NCBI RefSeq assembly: GCF_000577895.1
Contig: NZ_HG917869.1
Location: 372,001 to 436,000, forward strand
Reading direction: 5' to 3'
Length of the DNA stretch: 64,000 nucleotides
Source of the DNA: Clostridium bornimense
Lineage (GTDB): Bacteria; Bacillota; Clostridia; Clostridiales; Clostridiaceae
Part shown: in pieces, positions 26,852 through 36,066 of the stretch
Layout: each line of letters begins with the position of its first letter
Position numbering within the stretch: position 1 is the stretch's first letter
Notes under the pieces: generated by a model
Databases searched by the model: none
What the model was told of the DNA's origin: nothing
The model's input: the letters and a program-made list of their open reading frames with translations, nothing else
Translations under genes and position numbers: made by a program

Positions 26852-27472
26852 ATAACCTCTATCTTCTTTTAAAGCTGATAAAATAAATAAGGAATATGGA
26901 ACTTCTTCTCCATCTATATTTTTTCTTCCATTGTAAAATGTACGTGATTTAACACTTTTAAAACCTACTTCTTCAACAACTTCTTTAAGCCATTGCTGAT
27001 TAAATCCATTATGACCATTAAAATCTTCTTCATTTTTATGAAATCTTCCATTTTCTTCATTTAAATCTACAATACAAAGTACTCCATCACTATTTAAAGA
27101 ATAATATAGCTTATTTAATACTTTTTTAACATTAACTATATGATGTAACGACATTGAACTATAAATAACATCATATGTATCATTGATTTTCATATCAGTG
27201 ATATTATCACATATTGATTTTATATTTTGAAAATCACATTCACTAATTTTCTTATTAACTATTTGAATCATTTCTTCTGAATTATCTATAAGTGTGATAT
27301 TTTTAAACTTATTTACTAAATTTAATGATATAAGTCCTGTTCCGCATCCAAACTCCATTGCAGATTTTATTTCAATATTGTCTATACTTCGTGATATCTC
27401 TTTTGAAATTATCTTTGCTCTCTCAATTCTTCTAGGGGTGTCCCATTCCTTTGCAACATAATCAAAATACAT
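26837..27472 (-). CDS. Class I SAM-dependent methyltransferase (rtcB/WYL cluster)
   Basis: A 211-aa Rossmann-fold methyltransferase. Motif I is AMEFGCGTGLISLNL (residues ~40-54), with NITLIDNSEEMI (~63-74), a motif-IV-like SSMSLHHI near 108 and CIVDLNEENG near 135. This resembles small-molecule or UbiE/Tam-like enzymes rather than classical rRNA methyltransferases. It starts within one base of the WYL regulator's stop, with an AGGGAGGT site. It is therefore the last gene of the rtcB-WYL-WYL operon, which suggests a link to RNA damage or stress; the substrate is unknown. Confidence 0.82.
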   Translation of the reverse strand: MYFDYVAKEWDTPRRIERAKIISKEISRSIDNIEIKSAMEFGCGTGLISLNLVNKFKNITLIDNSEEMIQIVNKKISECDFQNIKSICDNITDMKINDTYDVIYSSMSLHHIVNVKKVLNKLYYSLNSDGVLCIVDLNEENGRFHKNEEDFNGHNGFNQQWLKEVVEEVGFKSVKSRTFYNGRKNIDGEEVPYSLFILSALKEDRGYLIEV

Positions 27473-28446
27473 TACTTTACCTCCCTCTCAATAGCTTTCT
27501 TTACTCTTTTAATAATTTTTTCTTTAATATTAGTTGGTTCTAATACTGTAATATAAGATCCTAAACTTAGTATTTTCCGTATAATTTCTTCTTCTTGAAA
27601 TGTATAGTAATATAACGTAATTTCATATACATTATCTTTGATTATCTTGCTAGTTCTTTCAAAGGATGAAAACGTCATAAAACATCTCTCCATTGCTTGT
27701 CTCTTATCTTTAACTTGAAAAACAATTGGTTCTTTGCAACGTTTATTTTCTCTTAATTGTTTGTATATTTCATCTTTTTCTAATTTGCATTTTTTATCAT
27801 TTGTTACTTTAATATTAGACATTGAAGAAAGATTAACAAGAACTAATCTTTCTTCGTCAATATAATACATTGACGTTCTTAACACATCACTTCTTATATC
27901 ATATTCTATTTTAAGAGGCACAGCCCTTTCATTTTTATAGTCTTTATTATCATATATTATTTCTTTGTCGTCTCTTATAGCTTCTAGTAATATATTAAAA
28001 TTCTCAATAGGAAATTTGCTTTCATATTTATCTTCTAAGTTAGTTCTTTCAATAATAGACGAGATATCAATTTCTTCATTGATGTTCAACTCTTTGTCTA
28101 GTTTTATTGCTAACTCTTCTCCTAACAATTCTCTACAATTACTATCCTTTAACATCTCTCTTATCCATATTTTTTCAACTTTTGTAAACCGTATCGGAAC
28201 TTTTCCTCCTACTGAATAATATTTATCTTCTTTCTTTTCTAATAAATTAAAATTATCAGTATTATCATATTGATTCAGTATTAATCCTTCGAATGACTGT
28301 TGATTTTTACCTATAACCTTCTCTTCATATTCCCCATCATTAATAATCTGAATTATTTTATTTTCTTCTAATCCTGAGACTGATAAATTTAATATTTCAG
28401 TTATTAAGGAAAAATATCTATTTTTACTTTCTTCAAATAACTCCAT
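27472..28446 (-). CDS. WYL domain regulator, second copy
   Basis: A 324-aa protein with a C-terminal WYL-type ligand domain: the characteristic ...YDIRSDVLRTSMYYIDEERLVLVNLSSM (~190-215) and C-terminal EEIIRKILSLGSYITVLEP (~283-303) regions. The N-terminal ~60 residues look alpha-helical and may be a divergent winged HTH; no strong HTH is obvious. It overlaps the start of the first WYL gene's end by 14 bases and follows it in the same operon, so the two may form a heteromeric sensor. WYL proteins often sense nucleic-acid-derived ligands and regulate damage or phage-defence genes. Confidence 0.8.
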   Translation of the reverse strand: MELFEESKNRYFSLITEILNLSVSGLEENKIIQIINDGEYEEKVIGKNQQSFEGLILNQYDNTDNFNLLEKKEDKYYSVGGKVPIRFTKVEKIWIREMLKDSNCRELLGEELAIKLDKELNINEEIDISSIIERTNLEDKYESKFPIENFNILLEAIRDDKEIIYDNKDYKNERAVPLKIEYDIRSDVLRTSMYYIDEERLVLVNLSSMSNIKVTNDKKCKLEKDEIYKQLRENKRCKEPIVFQVKDKRQAMERCFMTFSSFERTSKIIKDNVYEITLYYYTFQEEEIIRKILSLGSYITVLEPTNIKEKIIKRVKKAIEREVK

Positions 28447-29698
28447 AATTTTTTAATACCTCTACCCAATCGAATTCAATCTTTTTTTTAAGCCACTTAG
28501 GTTCTAATATAGTAATATATCCACAATATTCTCGAAACCAAGGTATCATCTCCCATGAATCATTAACTTCTAAATTAAAATAATACTTTCCTTCAATAAC
28601 TTCCATTTTATAATTTTTAAGTTCACTTTTTATCTTTCTTAATATATATTTTTCTTCATTTTCTACGTTTACCACAAATCGTAGTTTTTCATAATATCCA
28701 TCTCTATTATTTGGAACTGCAGACCAACTTTTATCCATAGTTTTTTTGTATAACTCTTCCTTATTAATTATATTATATTCTCCTTTAACTACCTTTAGGT
28801 CCTTTATTCTATCCATTCTAGTATTTATACATCTTTTTTTACTATTAAAAGATATTACATACAAGCGTCCTTGTTTTGTATCATATCGTATTTTATAGGG
28901 GTACAATATTTCTTCCTTATCAGTATTTCTTCTTCTTATTGTAGACTTGTACTTTATTCCGAAACCTTCATTTATAGCTTTAATGATAATCCATAATATT
29001 TCTTCTTCTATGATAGGATGAAAATGAAGGTTTTTATATTGAAACACTTCTTTAAAATCCAAATCAAGTTTTCTTTCCTGAACTATATATCTTTTTAAGG
29101 TGTCCTCTACGTAATATCCAGCTACAATAGGCATTTTTACATTTTTATATAAACTTATAGTATAATACAATTTTTCTAACTCATCATTCGAAAAATCTTT
29201 TAATATATCATCTTTAATGGAATAAAAATATGTTCTTCCTACCTTTTCCATCTTGATAATATCCAATTCATTTGACATCTCTTTTAATTTTCTTTCTATA
29301 GTTTTACTTGAGATATCATCAATACTCCAATATGAACTTAGGTTATTTTCTATATCATTTAAGGATTTTTTATTTTCATCAACAACTAATAATATGTAAA
29401 AATATAGTAGCAGAGATGTTTTAGTAAAGCTTTTATTATAATATGTACTTACCAAAAAATTTTTATTATTAGTTATAGGATCATAGCTCAAATTTAAAAG
29501 CTTATTTCTTCCATCCATATCTGTTTTTATAAAATCTTTTTCTATATATTGTCTTATTCTTCTTAATTCATAACTTATCTTCCTAGTGCTTAAAGTCGTC
29601 TTTTCTTCAAGTCTCTCTAAAGAAAAGCATCCATATAAAAAAATACTTCTAAGAATAACTCTTATATTATCATAATGTTTTATAAAATCGCTAAACAT
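28433..29698 (-). CDS. WYL domain transcriptional regulator, first copy
   Basis: A ~421-aa protein with an N-terminal HTH-like segment (GCFSLERLEEKTTLSTRKIS, ~22-41), a long helical middle, and a C-terminal WYL domain (IKYKSTIRRRNTDKEEILYP, then YDTKQGRLYVISFNSKKR and a final GYITILEPKWL). The basic WYL region could bind RNA/DNA ends or nucleotides. The ATG at 29698 has GAGGAG at 6-7 bases; the 5'-longer frame lacks a site. It lies 106 bases after rtcB on the same strand with no terminator between them, so it may sense the damage that RtcB repairs. Confidence 0.82.
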   Translation of the reverse strand: MFSDFIKHYDNIRVILRSIFLYGCFSLERLEEKTTLSTRKISYELRRIRQYIEKDFIKTDMDGRNKLLNLSYDPITNNKNFLVSTYYNKSFTKTSLLLYFYILLVVDENKKSLNDIENNLSSYWSIDDISSKTIERKLKEMSNELDIIKMEKVGRTYFYSIKDDILKDFSNDELEKLYYTISLYKNVKMPIVAGYYVEDTLKRYIVQERKLDLDFKEVFQYKNLHFHPIIEEEILWIIIKAINEGFGIKYKSTIRRRNTDKEEILYPYKIRYDTKQGRLYVISFNSKKRCINTRMDRIKDLKVVKGEYNIINKEELYKKTMDKSWSAVPNNRDGYYEKLRFVVNVENEEKYILRKIKSELKNYKMEVIEGKYYFNLEVNDSWEMIPWFREYCGYITILEPKWLKKKIEFDWVEVLKNYGVI

Positions 29699-29803
29699 AT
29701 AATTCTCCTCTTTTTCTTCTATGAAATACATATTAACCCATTAGAATAATTATACAATAATTGCGATATTTTATAGAATTTCTTGTTAAACAACACATAT
29801 AAA

Positions 29804-31027
29804 CTATTTACTTGCTTTAAAATTATAAACAGGCTTTATTATTTCAATTTCTTTAACGGTTTCTTCAAGATATTTCAAAATTTCTTTTATAGACTTATAA
29901 GCCATAGGTGCTTCATCAAGAGTATATTCGCTTATAGATGTAGTATATATACCTTCCATTGACTTTTTAAACTCTTCTAGTGATAATACTTCTTTAGCCT
30001 TTTTCCTACTAAAGACCCTTCCAGCTCCATGAGGTGCAGAATAATTCCACTGTTCATTTCCTTTTCCTTTGCAAAGTATACTTCCATCACGCATATTAAT
30101 TGGAATTAATAACTTCTCATTATCATATGCTGATATACTGCCTTTTCTTATAATATTATCTTTAAAATTAATATAGTTATGAACTGTATGAAAGAACTCA
30201 AAATCATTTAATTTCATATTAAAAAGTTTATCTAAGATTATATTCGCCATTGTCTCTCTGTTTAGCGTTGCATATTCTTGACAAATTTCCATGTCGTGAA
30301 GATAATCTTCGCGATATTTTCCTGTTAAAAAACATAAATCTTTTGGATATTTAGGAATCAACTCTTCATATTCTTTTTGTAGTTCTTTTAGTGCTTCTTG
30401 TATTTCATTTCTTCTTCCTTCTGCTTTATAGTTTAATATTAACTGATCTCTTTCTTTAAAATATTTTTCTTTACCACTGCATAAATCTATAGCTAATGAT
30501 TGATAATACTCTGCCACTTGCTTACCAAGATTTCTACTTCCAGAATGTATTACTAAGAAATAGTCTCCTTTATCATTTTTATTTACTTCTATAAAATGGT
30601 TCCCTCCGCCTAAAGAACCTATAGCTCTTTCAATACGACGAGTTTTATTAATTTCTCTAATACATTTAAGCGATAGTAGTTTAGGAAATTTAGCGATTTT
30701 CCCTTGATGTACTTCAATACCGCATGGAATATATTTTCTTATTATTTTATCTAATTGTTGAAAATTAATATTAACTTTACCTAATTCAACAGTTAACATA
30801 CCACAACCAATATCCACACCAACTATATTCGGAATAACTTTATCTCCTAAGTTCGCAGTAAAACCAATGACACATCCTGCGCCAGCATGAGTATCTGGCA
30901 TTATTCTTATTTTACTTCCATAAGCAAAACTTTGATCACATAATGTTTTTATTTGATTTTTTGCTTCTTCTTCTATAACATCTGTAAAAACTAATGCATT
31001 ACTATAGTGTCCTTTTATCTCTAACAT
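29804..31027 (-). CDS. rtcB: RtcB family RNA ligase
   Basis: A 407-aa RtcB ligase, which joins RNA 2',3'-cyclic-phosphate or 3'-phosphate ends to 5'-OH ends with GTP and Mn2+. Visible signatures are DTHAGAGCVIGFTA (~44-57), VGVDIGCGM (Mn-binding Cys near 76), GSLGGGNHFIEV (~139), HSGSRNLGK (~164) and SAPHGAGRVFSR with the guanylylated His near 332. Length fits the shorter bacterial RtcB group, and catalytic residues look intact. No rtcA or archease gene is nearby; instead two WYL regulators and a methyltransferase follow. It probably repairs RNA cleaved by stress ribonucleases. Confidence 0.95.
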   Translation of the reverse strand: MLEIKGHYSNALVFTDVIEEEAKNQIKTLCDQSFAYGSKIRIMPDTHAGAGCVIGFTANLGDKVIPNIVGVDIGCGMLTVELGKVNINFQQLDKIIRKYIPCGIEVHQGKIAKFPKLLSLKCIREINKTRRIERAIGSLGGGNHFIEVNKNDKGDYFLVIHSGSRNLGKQVAEYYQSLAIDLCSGKEKYFKERDQLILNYKAEGRRNEIQEALKELQKEYEELIPKYPKDLCFLTGKYREDYLHDMEICQEYATLNRETMANIILDKLFNMKLNDFEFFHTVHNYINFKDNIIRKGSISAYDNEKLLIPINMRDGSILCKGKGNEQWNYSAPHGAGRVFSRKKAKEVLSLEEFKKSMEGIYTTSISEYTLDEAPMAYKSIKEILKYLEETVKEIEIIKPVYNFKASK

Positions 31028-31234
31028 TTTTTATTCTCCTTTATAAAATAGTATTGATTTCAGTTATATTGTATTAGAACCAGTATAAATTTTACAGACA
31101 AAAACTTTGCAATATCTAAAAATTAGTTTTATTAGCTATATAACAAATTAGAACATTCGTTTGCTTTATAGTCAAATTAATGGTAGAATTTGTATATGAC
31201 TAATAATATTATTAATAGAAGAAAGGGAATTTCT

Positions 31235-32146
31235 ATGATTATTAAAATGTTAAAAGAAGAAGCACTAAAACATAACGACAAAATTGAAATTGTATCAATA
31301 GAAAGATTAAAAGATCTTAAAACGGAAATAGAAGAATTTAAATCTCACAATGAATTAAATGGATTTCAAAACTGGATAGTAAATGATCTTTACGATTTTG
31401 ATTTACCATCATTAGATTTTATAGCAAAATCTATAATAATTGTTGCACTACATCATCCTTTTTATGCTGATGTAAAACTAAATTATCAGAATAAAGTATA
31501 TAATACAAAATGCTTAGTTCGTTCCGATTTTCATGGCTCAAAAAGATATATAAAAGACTTTGTTAATTTACAGGGATATAATCTAAAAGAAACTAAATCT
31601 ATTCCATTAAAAAGACTCGCTGTGCAAAGTGGACTTGCGGTCTATGGCAAAAATAATATTACATATATTGATGGTATGGGAAGTAATCTGTCATATATAG
31701 CCTTCTACACAGATATCCCTTGCTTCGAAGATCACTGGAGACCTGTTTGTCATTTCGAATTTTGTGATAAGTGTGGAAACTGTGTTAAACACTGTCCAAC
31801 GGGAGCAATCAAAAAAGATTCTTTCTTGATTGATAATGAAAAGTGTCTTTCTTGTATTAATGAAAGTGCTGGTGATTTTCCTCATTGGATTCCTAAAAAT
31901 ATTCATCACACTTTATATGATTGCCTTAGATGTCAAGAACATTGCCCTATGAATAAATCTATTATAAATGATAAAATTGGTCCTATAACTTTTACCGAAG
32001 AAGAAACTTCCATGCTTCTTGACGGTAAAGGCCCAGATGATTTTCCAGAAGAGTTTCTAGCTAAAATAAGTAACTTAGGTCTTTTTGACTGGCGTGATGC
32101 CTTACCTAGAAATATTAATGCCATTATTCAAGCTAATAGTAATTAG
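31235..32146 (+). CDS. QueG-like 4Fe-4S protein (epoxyqueuosine-reductase family)
   Basis: A ~303-aa protein with the two ferredoxin-type clusters of the QueG family: CDKCGNCVKHCPTGA (first) and CLSCINESAG ... CLRCQEHCPMN (second). The cobalamin-type N-terminal domain shows LAVQSGLAVYGKNN (cf. QueG GLGWIGKN) and SYIAFYTDI. QueG reduces epoxyqueuosine in tRNA; this shorter divergent member may act on another substrate, since no queuosine genes adjoin. The ATG at 31235 has GAAAGGGA at 6 bases. It is divergent from rtcB, sharing the upstream region. Confidence 0.75.
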   Translation: MIIKMLKEEALKHNDKIEIVSIERLKDLKTEIEEFKSHNELNGFQNWIVNDLYDFDLPSLDFIAKSIIIVALHHPFYADVKLNYQNKVYNTKCLVRSDFHGSKRYIKDFVNLQGYNLKETKSIPLKRLAVQSGLAVYGKNNITYIDGMGSNLSYIAFYTDIPCFEDHWRPVCHFEFCDKCGNCVKHCPTGAIKKDSFLIDNEKCLSCINESAGDFPHWIPKNIHHTLYDCLRCQEHCPMNKSIINDKIGPITFTEEETSMLLDGKGPDDFPEEFLAKISNLGLFDWRDALPRNINAIIQANSN

Positions 32147-32169
32147 TAAAAGAATTTATAGAAGAAGCA

Positions 32170-32201
32170 TAAAAGGTGAATTTATATAATTCACCTTTTA
32201 T
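32170..32201. terminator. Shared terminator of QueG-like and mscS genes
   Basis: The stem TAAAAGGTGAATT/AATTCACCTTTTA (13 bp, 5-base loop) lies between convergent genes. Confidence 0.8.
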
Positions 32202-32208
32202 AACATAT

Positions 32209-33291
32209 CTATATTTCAGTATTTTTTGAAGGATTAGAAAGATAAATAGTTTGACTTGGAAAGGCTATTTCTACCCCTTCTTTTTCCAATATTCTCATGA
32301 TAGCAATATTTATCTTTTCTTTCTCAGCTAAATACTCAACCCACTCACTTTTATTTATATAAAAATTTAAAAATATATTTAAACTACTATCTCCAAAACT
32401 ATCAAAGTGGCATATTATAGTATCATCATCAACCTCTTGATTTTCATATAACATATCTCTTATTTTATCAACTACAACCTTAATCTTATCAATTTTAGTT
32501 TCATAAGATATTCCGACAGTAAATGAGGCTCTTCTTGAATCACGTCTTGAATAATTAGTAATAGAATTACTAGATAGCTTTGAATTTGGTACTGTAATTA
32601 TAGCTTTATCAAAGCTTCGTATCTTCGTAGTTCTAAAAGATATATCTTCCACAATGCCAACACCAAATTCTGTTTCTACATAATCTCCAATGGAAAAAGG
32701 CCTATCAGTTATCATAATCAATCCGCTAAATACATTAGTAAGGTAATCTTTTGCAGCTAATGCTATTACTGCTGAAAAAACACCAAAACTTGCTACTACT
32801 ACACTTATATCATAATTCCAAGTTTGTAGTATTAAAGTAGCTCCAATTATCACAACTATAAGTTTCAGTAGTCTAGACATTAAGACACTAACACCTTTAT
32901 CTAGATTGAAATTAAATATTCCTTCTGCCTTCTCTAAAATGATGGAATTAATATCACAAAGATTATAAGATGCCCATATTACTAAACATATATTTATAGT
33001 AATGTATATTTTATTAAATATACCTTGCTTTATGTAGTTAAATGTATAAGGAAAAATATATAAAGCAATAAAAACACCAAGAACTAAAACGAAAAATATT
33101 GCCGGCTTTTCTATTGATGCTACTATCTTTGTCTTTATTCCTGACCTAGATCTCCTTGGAAATTTTAATATTATTTTCAAAACTAATTTCACTAAAAACC
33201 TACTTAATACTAAAGACATTATTAATACTACAAGAGAAATTGCAATATTTATATTTGTCTTGGATATTAAAAAATCAATAATATCTTTCAT
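32209..33291 (-). CDS. MscS family mechanosensitive ion channel
   Basis: The ~360-aa protein has four to five membrane spans. The MscS core follows: a TM3-type helix VVVASFGVFSAVIALAAKDYLTN near 175, the beta domain beginning FSIGDYVET (~207), RSFDKAIITVPNSKLSS (~235), and a C-terminal alpha-beta domain. It opens under membrane tension to release ions and solutes in hypo-osmotic shock. The GTG at 33330 is an alternative start; the ATG at 33291 has AGGAGG at about 12 bases, slightly long. It lies ~60 bases downstream of the AIM24-type gene and is probably cotranscribed. Confidence 0.85.
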   Translation of the reverse strand: MKDIIDFLISKTNINIAISLVVLIMSLVLSRFLVKLVLKIILKFPRRSRSGIKTKIVASIEKPAIFFVLVLGVFIALYIFPYTFNYIKQGIFNKIYITINICLVIWASYNLCDINSIILEKAEGIFNFNLDKGVSVLMSRLLKLIVVIIGATLILQTWNYDISVVVASFGVFSAVIALAAKDYLTNVFSGLIMITDRPFSIGDYVETEFGVGIVEDISFRTTKIRSFDKAIITVPNSKLSSNSITNYSRRDSRRASFTVGISYETKIDKIKVVVDKIRDMLYENQEVDDDTIICHFDSFGDSSLNIFLNFYINKSEWVEYLAEKEKINIAIMRILEKEGVEIAFPSQTIYLSNPSKNTEI

Positions 33292-33351
33292 AAAAATTTT
33301 TATCCTCCTTAGAAATCTTAATGATTTCACAATTCAACTTTTCTTAAGTAT

Positions 33352-34008
33352 TTATTTTGAACTATTCACCAATAAATTAGCGGGATTTCTTGTCTGTAAC
33401 CAAATATCTCCAGGCCCTTGAAACTTACATACCAATCCTTCACCACCAACTATTGACCCAAAGAAACCTGAAGCTAGTTCAGTAGTATATCTTAAGTTAC
33501 TATCCCATAACACTAAATGATTTGAATCTACGATATATGATTCACCAGCACAAAGGGATTTTTTATGTATAGCTCCATAAGCACTAATAAATAATGTTCC
33601 TGTCCCCATAACTTCCATTTGGATTAATCCTTCACCAGATAACATTCCATTAAGTCCCCCAGACTTTGTTTTTACATCTATTCCTGATGTTGAAGCAAGA
33701 AAGCTAGATTTACCTAATCTATAATTTTTACTTCCATCCATTTCAATAATTTCAATATCGCCAAGAAATTGAGGTGCTAATAATAGTTCTCCATCTTCCC
33801 TAGCAGTAAAATGCTGTATAAACATTGATTTACCTGAAAACATTCTACCTAGAGTTTTACCTAATCCGCCTGTCTTAGCTTTAATTTCAAATACATCGCT
33901 CATAGACACCATAGCTCCAGCTTCTACTGTATACTTATCACCCATTTTTGCATTAATCTTTAATACTTTATTTGTATTTCCATACATCAATTGAAATCTT
34001 TCTTCCAT
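33352..34008 (-). CDS. AIM24 / TIGR00266 family protein
   Basis: A 218-aa all-beta protein of the TIGR00266/AIM24 family. It has GGLGKTLGRMFSGKSMFIQHF near 47-67 and the conserved Gly-rich ends SGGLNGMLSGEGL and GGEGLVCKFQGPGDIWLQTR. Family members are widespread and form trimeric beta structures, but the biochemical role is unproven. AAAGGGGGG precedes the ATG, with a TATAAT-type -10 upstream. It is probably cotranscribed with mscS, suggesting a membrane-associated role (inference). Confidence 0.9.
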   Translation of the reverse strand: MEERFQLMYGNTNKVLKINAKMGDKYTVEAGAMVSMSDVFEIKAKTGGLGKTLGRMFSGKSMFIQHFTAREDGELLLAPQFLGDIEIIEMDGSKNYRLGKSSFLASTSGIDVKTKSGGLNGMLSGEGLIQMEVMGTGTLFISAYGAIHKKSLCAGESYIVDSNHLVLWDSNLRYTTELASGFFGSIVGGEGLVCKFQGPGDIWLQTRNPANLLVNSSK

Positions 34009-34046
34009 AATACCGCCCCCCTTTTTGCAATATTATACCATATAAA

Positions 34047-35291
34047 TTATTTTCTTAAAAAGCTAATTATAAAAGTAGTACCTTTTCCTTCTTCACTATC
34101 TACTTTAATTTCTCCTCCTAATCCTTCTATAATAGTTTTAGATAATGATAATCCTATACCAATGCTCTTAGGATCCTTACTGTTTTCCCCTTTATAAAAC
34201 CTCTTAAAAATATTCTTTTGCATCTCCTTTGGTATACCTTTTCCGTTATCTTTAATATAAACTTTAGTTATTAATGGACCGTTAACAACTTCAATTTTTA
34301 TTTCTCCACCTTCTTTTGTATGTTCAACACTATTTTTAATTATATTTGTGAAAGCCTCTGCAAGCCACTCTTTATCATGAAGTAATTCTGAATCTAAATC
34401 TCCAGTAATAACAAGATTCTGACTTTTACTTTTTATAGTTTCTTTTAAAGAGGAGATAGCAATATTTATTGTTTCATTAAGCGGCTCTAATTCTTTTTGA
34501 AAAACAACTGCCCCAGCTTCCAATCTTCCTACTTTTAGTAAATTCATAATTAGCCATTCCATTCTACTAAGTTGCTCATCACACTTGTTTAAAAATTTTA
34601 TTCTATCAGTATAAGGCATATCTTCATTTTCTTTTAACAAATCATTTAACATTATTAATGATGACAGCGGTGTTTTTAATTGGTGAGAAATATCTGAAAG
34701 ATAATCCTTTAAATTTTCTTTTTCTTTTGTTAATAAATTAATAGAATTATTCACTCTCTCGCCCATATAATTCAATGAAGAAATTAATATTGCCATATCT
34801 CCTTCATTAAAATCACCCTCAATACTTTTATACTCTCCGTATGACATTGATGAAACTTTATTTACGATATCATCTATATTAATATATATTCTTTTTAGTT
34901 CTCTAATATAAAAGAAATATAAAATACTAAATATGATAATAAAAAATATAGAAAATGTTATAAATATTTCTTTGTAAAAATATACGATTAGCTCATTAGA
35001 ATCTTTTGACATTTCATCATCATAACCATAACTTTTCATTACCTCTTTAGCTTTTGAAAAATCTTCTTTATTATGTACTTTAGGTAAATCACTTATAATA
35101 TCTCCTATGTCCATTTTTTCAGTAAATTTTGAAATAATAATTGTATTATTCTCAATAATTTTTTTATTTATATTTCTAGTTATAAAAAAAGCTATAGCAC
35201 TAATAGTTATAATAGCAGCTATTAGTAGAAGAAGGTATTTTATTGTAATTTTTTTGACCTCTGGATTTCGATATAATTTTCTAATATTCAT
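34047..35291 (-). CDS. Sensor histidine kinase (two-component)
   Basis: The 414-aa membrane kinase has two spans (~residues 18-35 and 108-125) bracketing a short extracytoplasmic region, then a HisKA domain (DISHQLKTPLSSL, phospho-His near 199) and an HATPase_c domain. N box is FTNIIKNSVEHT; G boxes are DNGKGIP and GIGLSLSKTIIEGLGG. Its start overlaps the response-regulator stop by a few bases. With an OmpR-type regulator and FtsX-type ABC genes upstream, it resembles antimicrobial-peptide sensing modules (Bce/Vra-like), though the ligand is unknown. Confidence 0.92.
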   Translation of the reverse strand: MNIRKLYRNPEVKKITIKYLLLLIAAIITISAIAFFITRNINKKIIENNTIIISKFTEKMDIGDIISDLPKVHNKEDFSKAKEVMKSYGYDDEMSKDSNELIVYFYKEIFITFSIFFIIIFSILYFFYIRELKRIYINIDDIVNKVSSMSYGEYKSIEGDFNEGDMAILISSLNYMGERVNNSINLLTKEKENLKDYLSDISHQLKTPLSSLIMLNDLLKENEDMPYTDRIKFLNKCDEQLSRMEWLIMNLLKVGRLEAGAVVFQKELEPLNETINIAISSLKETIKSKSQNLVITGDLDSELLHDKEWLAEAFTNIIKNSVEHTKEGGEIKIEVVNGPLITKVYIKDNGKGIPKEMQKNIFKRFYKGENSKDPKSIGIGLSLSKTIIEGLGGEIKVDSEEGKGTTFIISFLRK

Positions 35292-35974
35292 TAATTATCA
35301 TCCCCGATCCATCTATAGCCAATGCCTCTAACAGTTTCTATATATGCTATTGAATCATCTTCACCTAACTTCTCTCTTAATCTTTTTATATATACATTTA
35401 GGGTTTTTTCTTCTACAAAATTTCCTTCAACATCCCAAAGCTTTTCTAAAAGCTGTTTTCTTGTTAATACATTTCCTTTATTTTCTATCATCATTAACAT
35501 AAGCTTATATTCTACAGAAGTTAATTGTACCTTATTTCTATCCTTATATACTTCATACTTTAAGGGCAATATCGTTAAGTCTTTATAAATTATTTTATCG
35601 GAAATGTCTCTCTTAACATTCTTTCTTCTAAATACTGCATTAATTCTAGCAATAAGTTCTCTTACTCTTATTGGTTTAGTTAAATAATCATCTGCTCCGA
35701 GATCTAGTCCTAAAACTATATTTACTTCTTCATCACATGCTGTTAGAAAAATAATAGGTATATCACTGTTATTTCGTATTTCTCTACAAAAATCATATCC
35801 ATTTCCATCTGGTAACGTTACATCTAGTAGAATAAGGTCAAAAATTTCATTACTTGTAGCCTTTCTTCCTTCCTCTATATTATTAGCAATAGAAACTTCA
35901 TAACCTTCATTCTTTAACGAATACTCTATTCCCATTGACAATGTTTCATCATCTTCAATTAATAAAATTCTCAT
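35291..35974 (-). CDS. OmpR family response regulator
   Basis: A ~227-aa regulator with an N-terminal receiver (LLIEDDETLS acidic pocket, phospho-Asp in LILLDVTLPDG near 51, Thr/Lys in FLTACDE and YLTKPI) and a C-terminal winged HTH (KVQLTSVEYKLMLMMIENKG through VRGIGYRWIGDD). GGTGGG precedes the ATG at 35974; the frame to 36007 has no better site. It overlaps the kinase gene and probably controls the downstream-linked ABC pair (36067-39203). A terminator separates it from the permease gene, so it may have its own promoter. Confidence 0.92.
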   Translation of the reverse strand: MRILLIEDDETLSMGIEYSLKNEGYEVSIANNIEEGRKATSNEIFDLILLDVTLPDGNGYDFCREIRNNSDIPIIFLTACDEEVNIVLGLDLGADDYLTKPIRVRELIARINAVFRRKNVKRDISDKIIYKDLTILPLKYEVYKDRNKVQLTSVEYKLMLMMIENKGNVLTRKQLLEKLWDVEGNFVEEKTLNVYIKRLREKLGEDDSIAYIETVRGIGYRWIGDDN

Positions 35975-36032
35975 CTTCCCACCCCATATAAATTTTACTA
36001 TAAACATTATATCTAATTTTATTTAATAATAA

Positions 36033-36058
36033 AAATGCTGCAATTCCTTGCAGCATTT
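36033..36058 (-). terminator. Terminator between permease and two-component genes
   Basis: The stem AAATGCTGCAA/TTGCAGCATTT (11 bp, 4-base loop) is followed leftward by TTATTATT. It may limit readthrough from the ABC genes into the regulator genes. Confidence 0.7.
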
Positions 36059-36066
36059 CTTATAAA

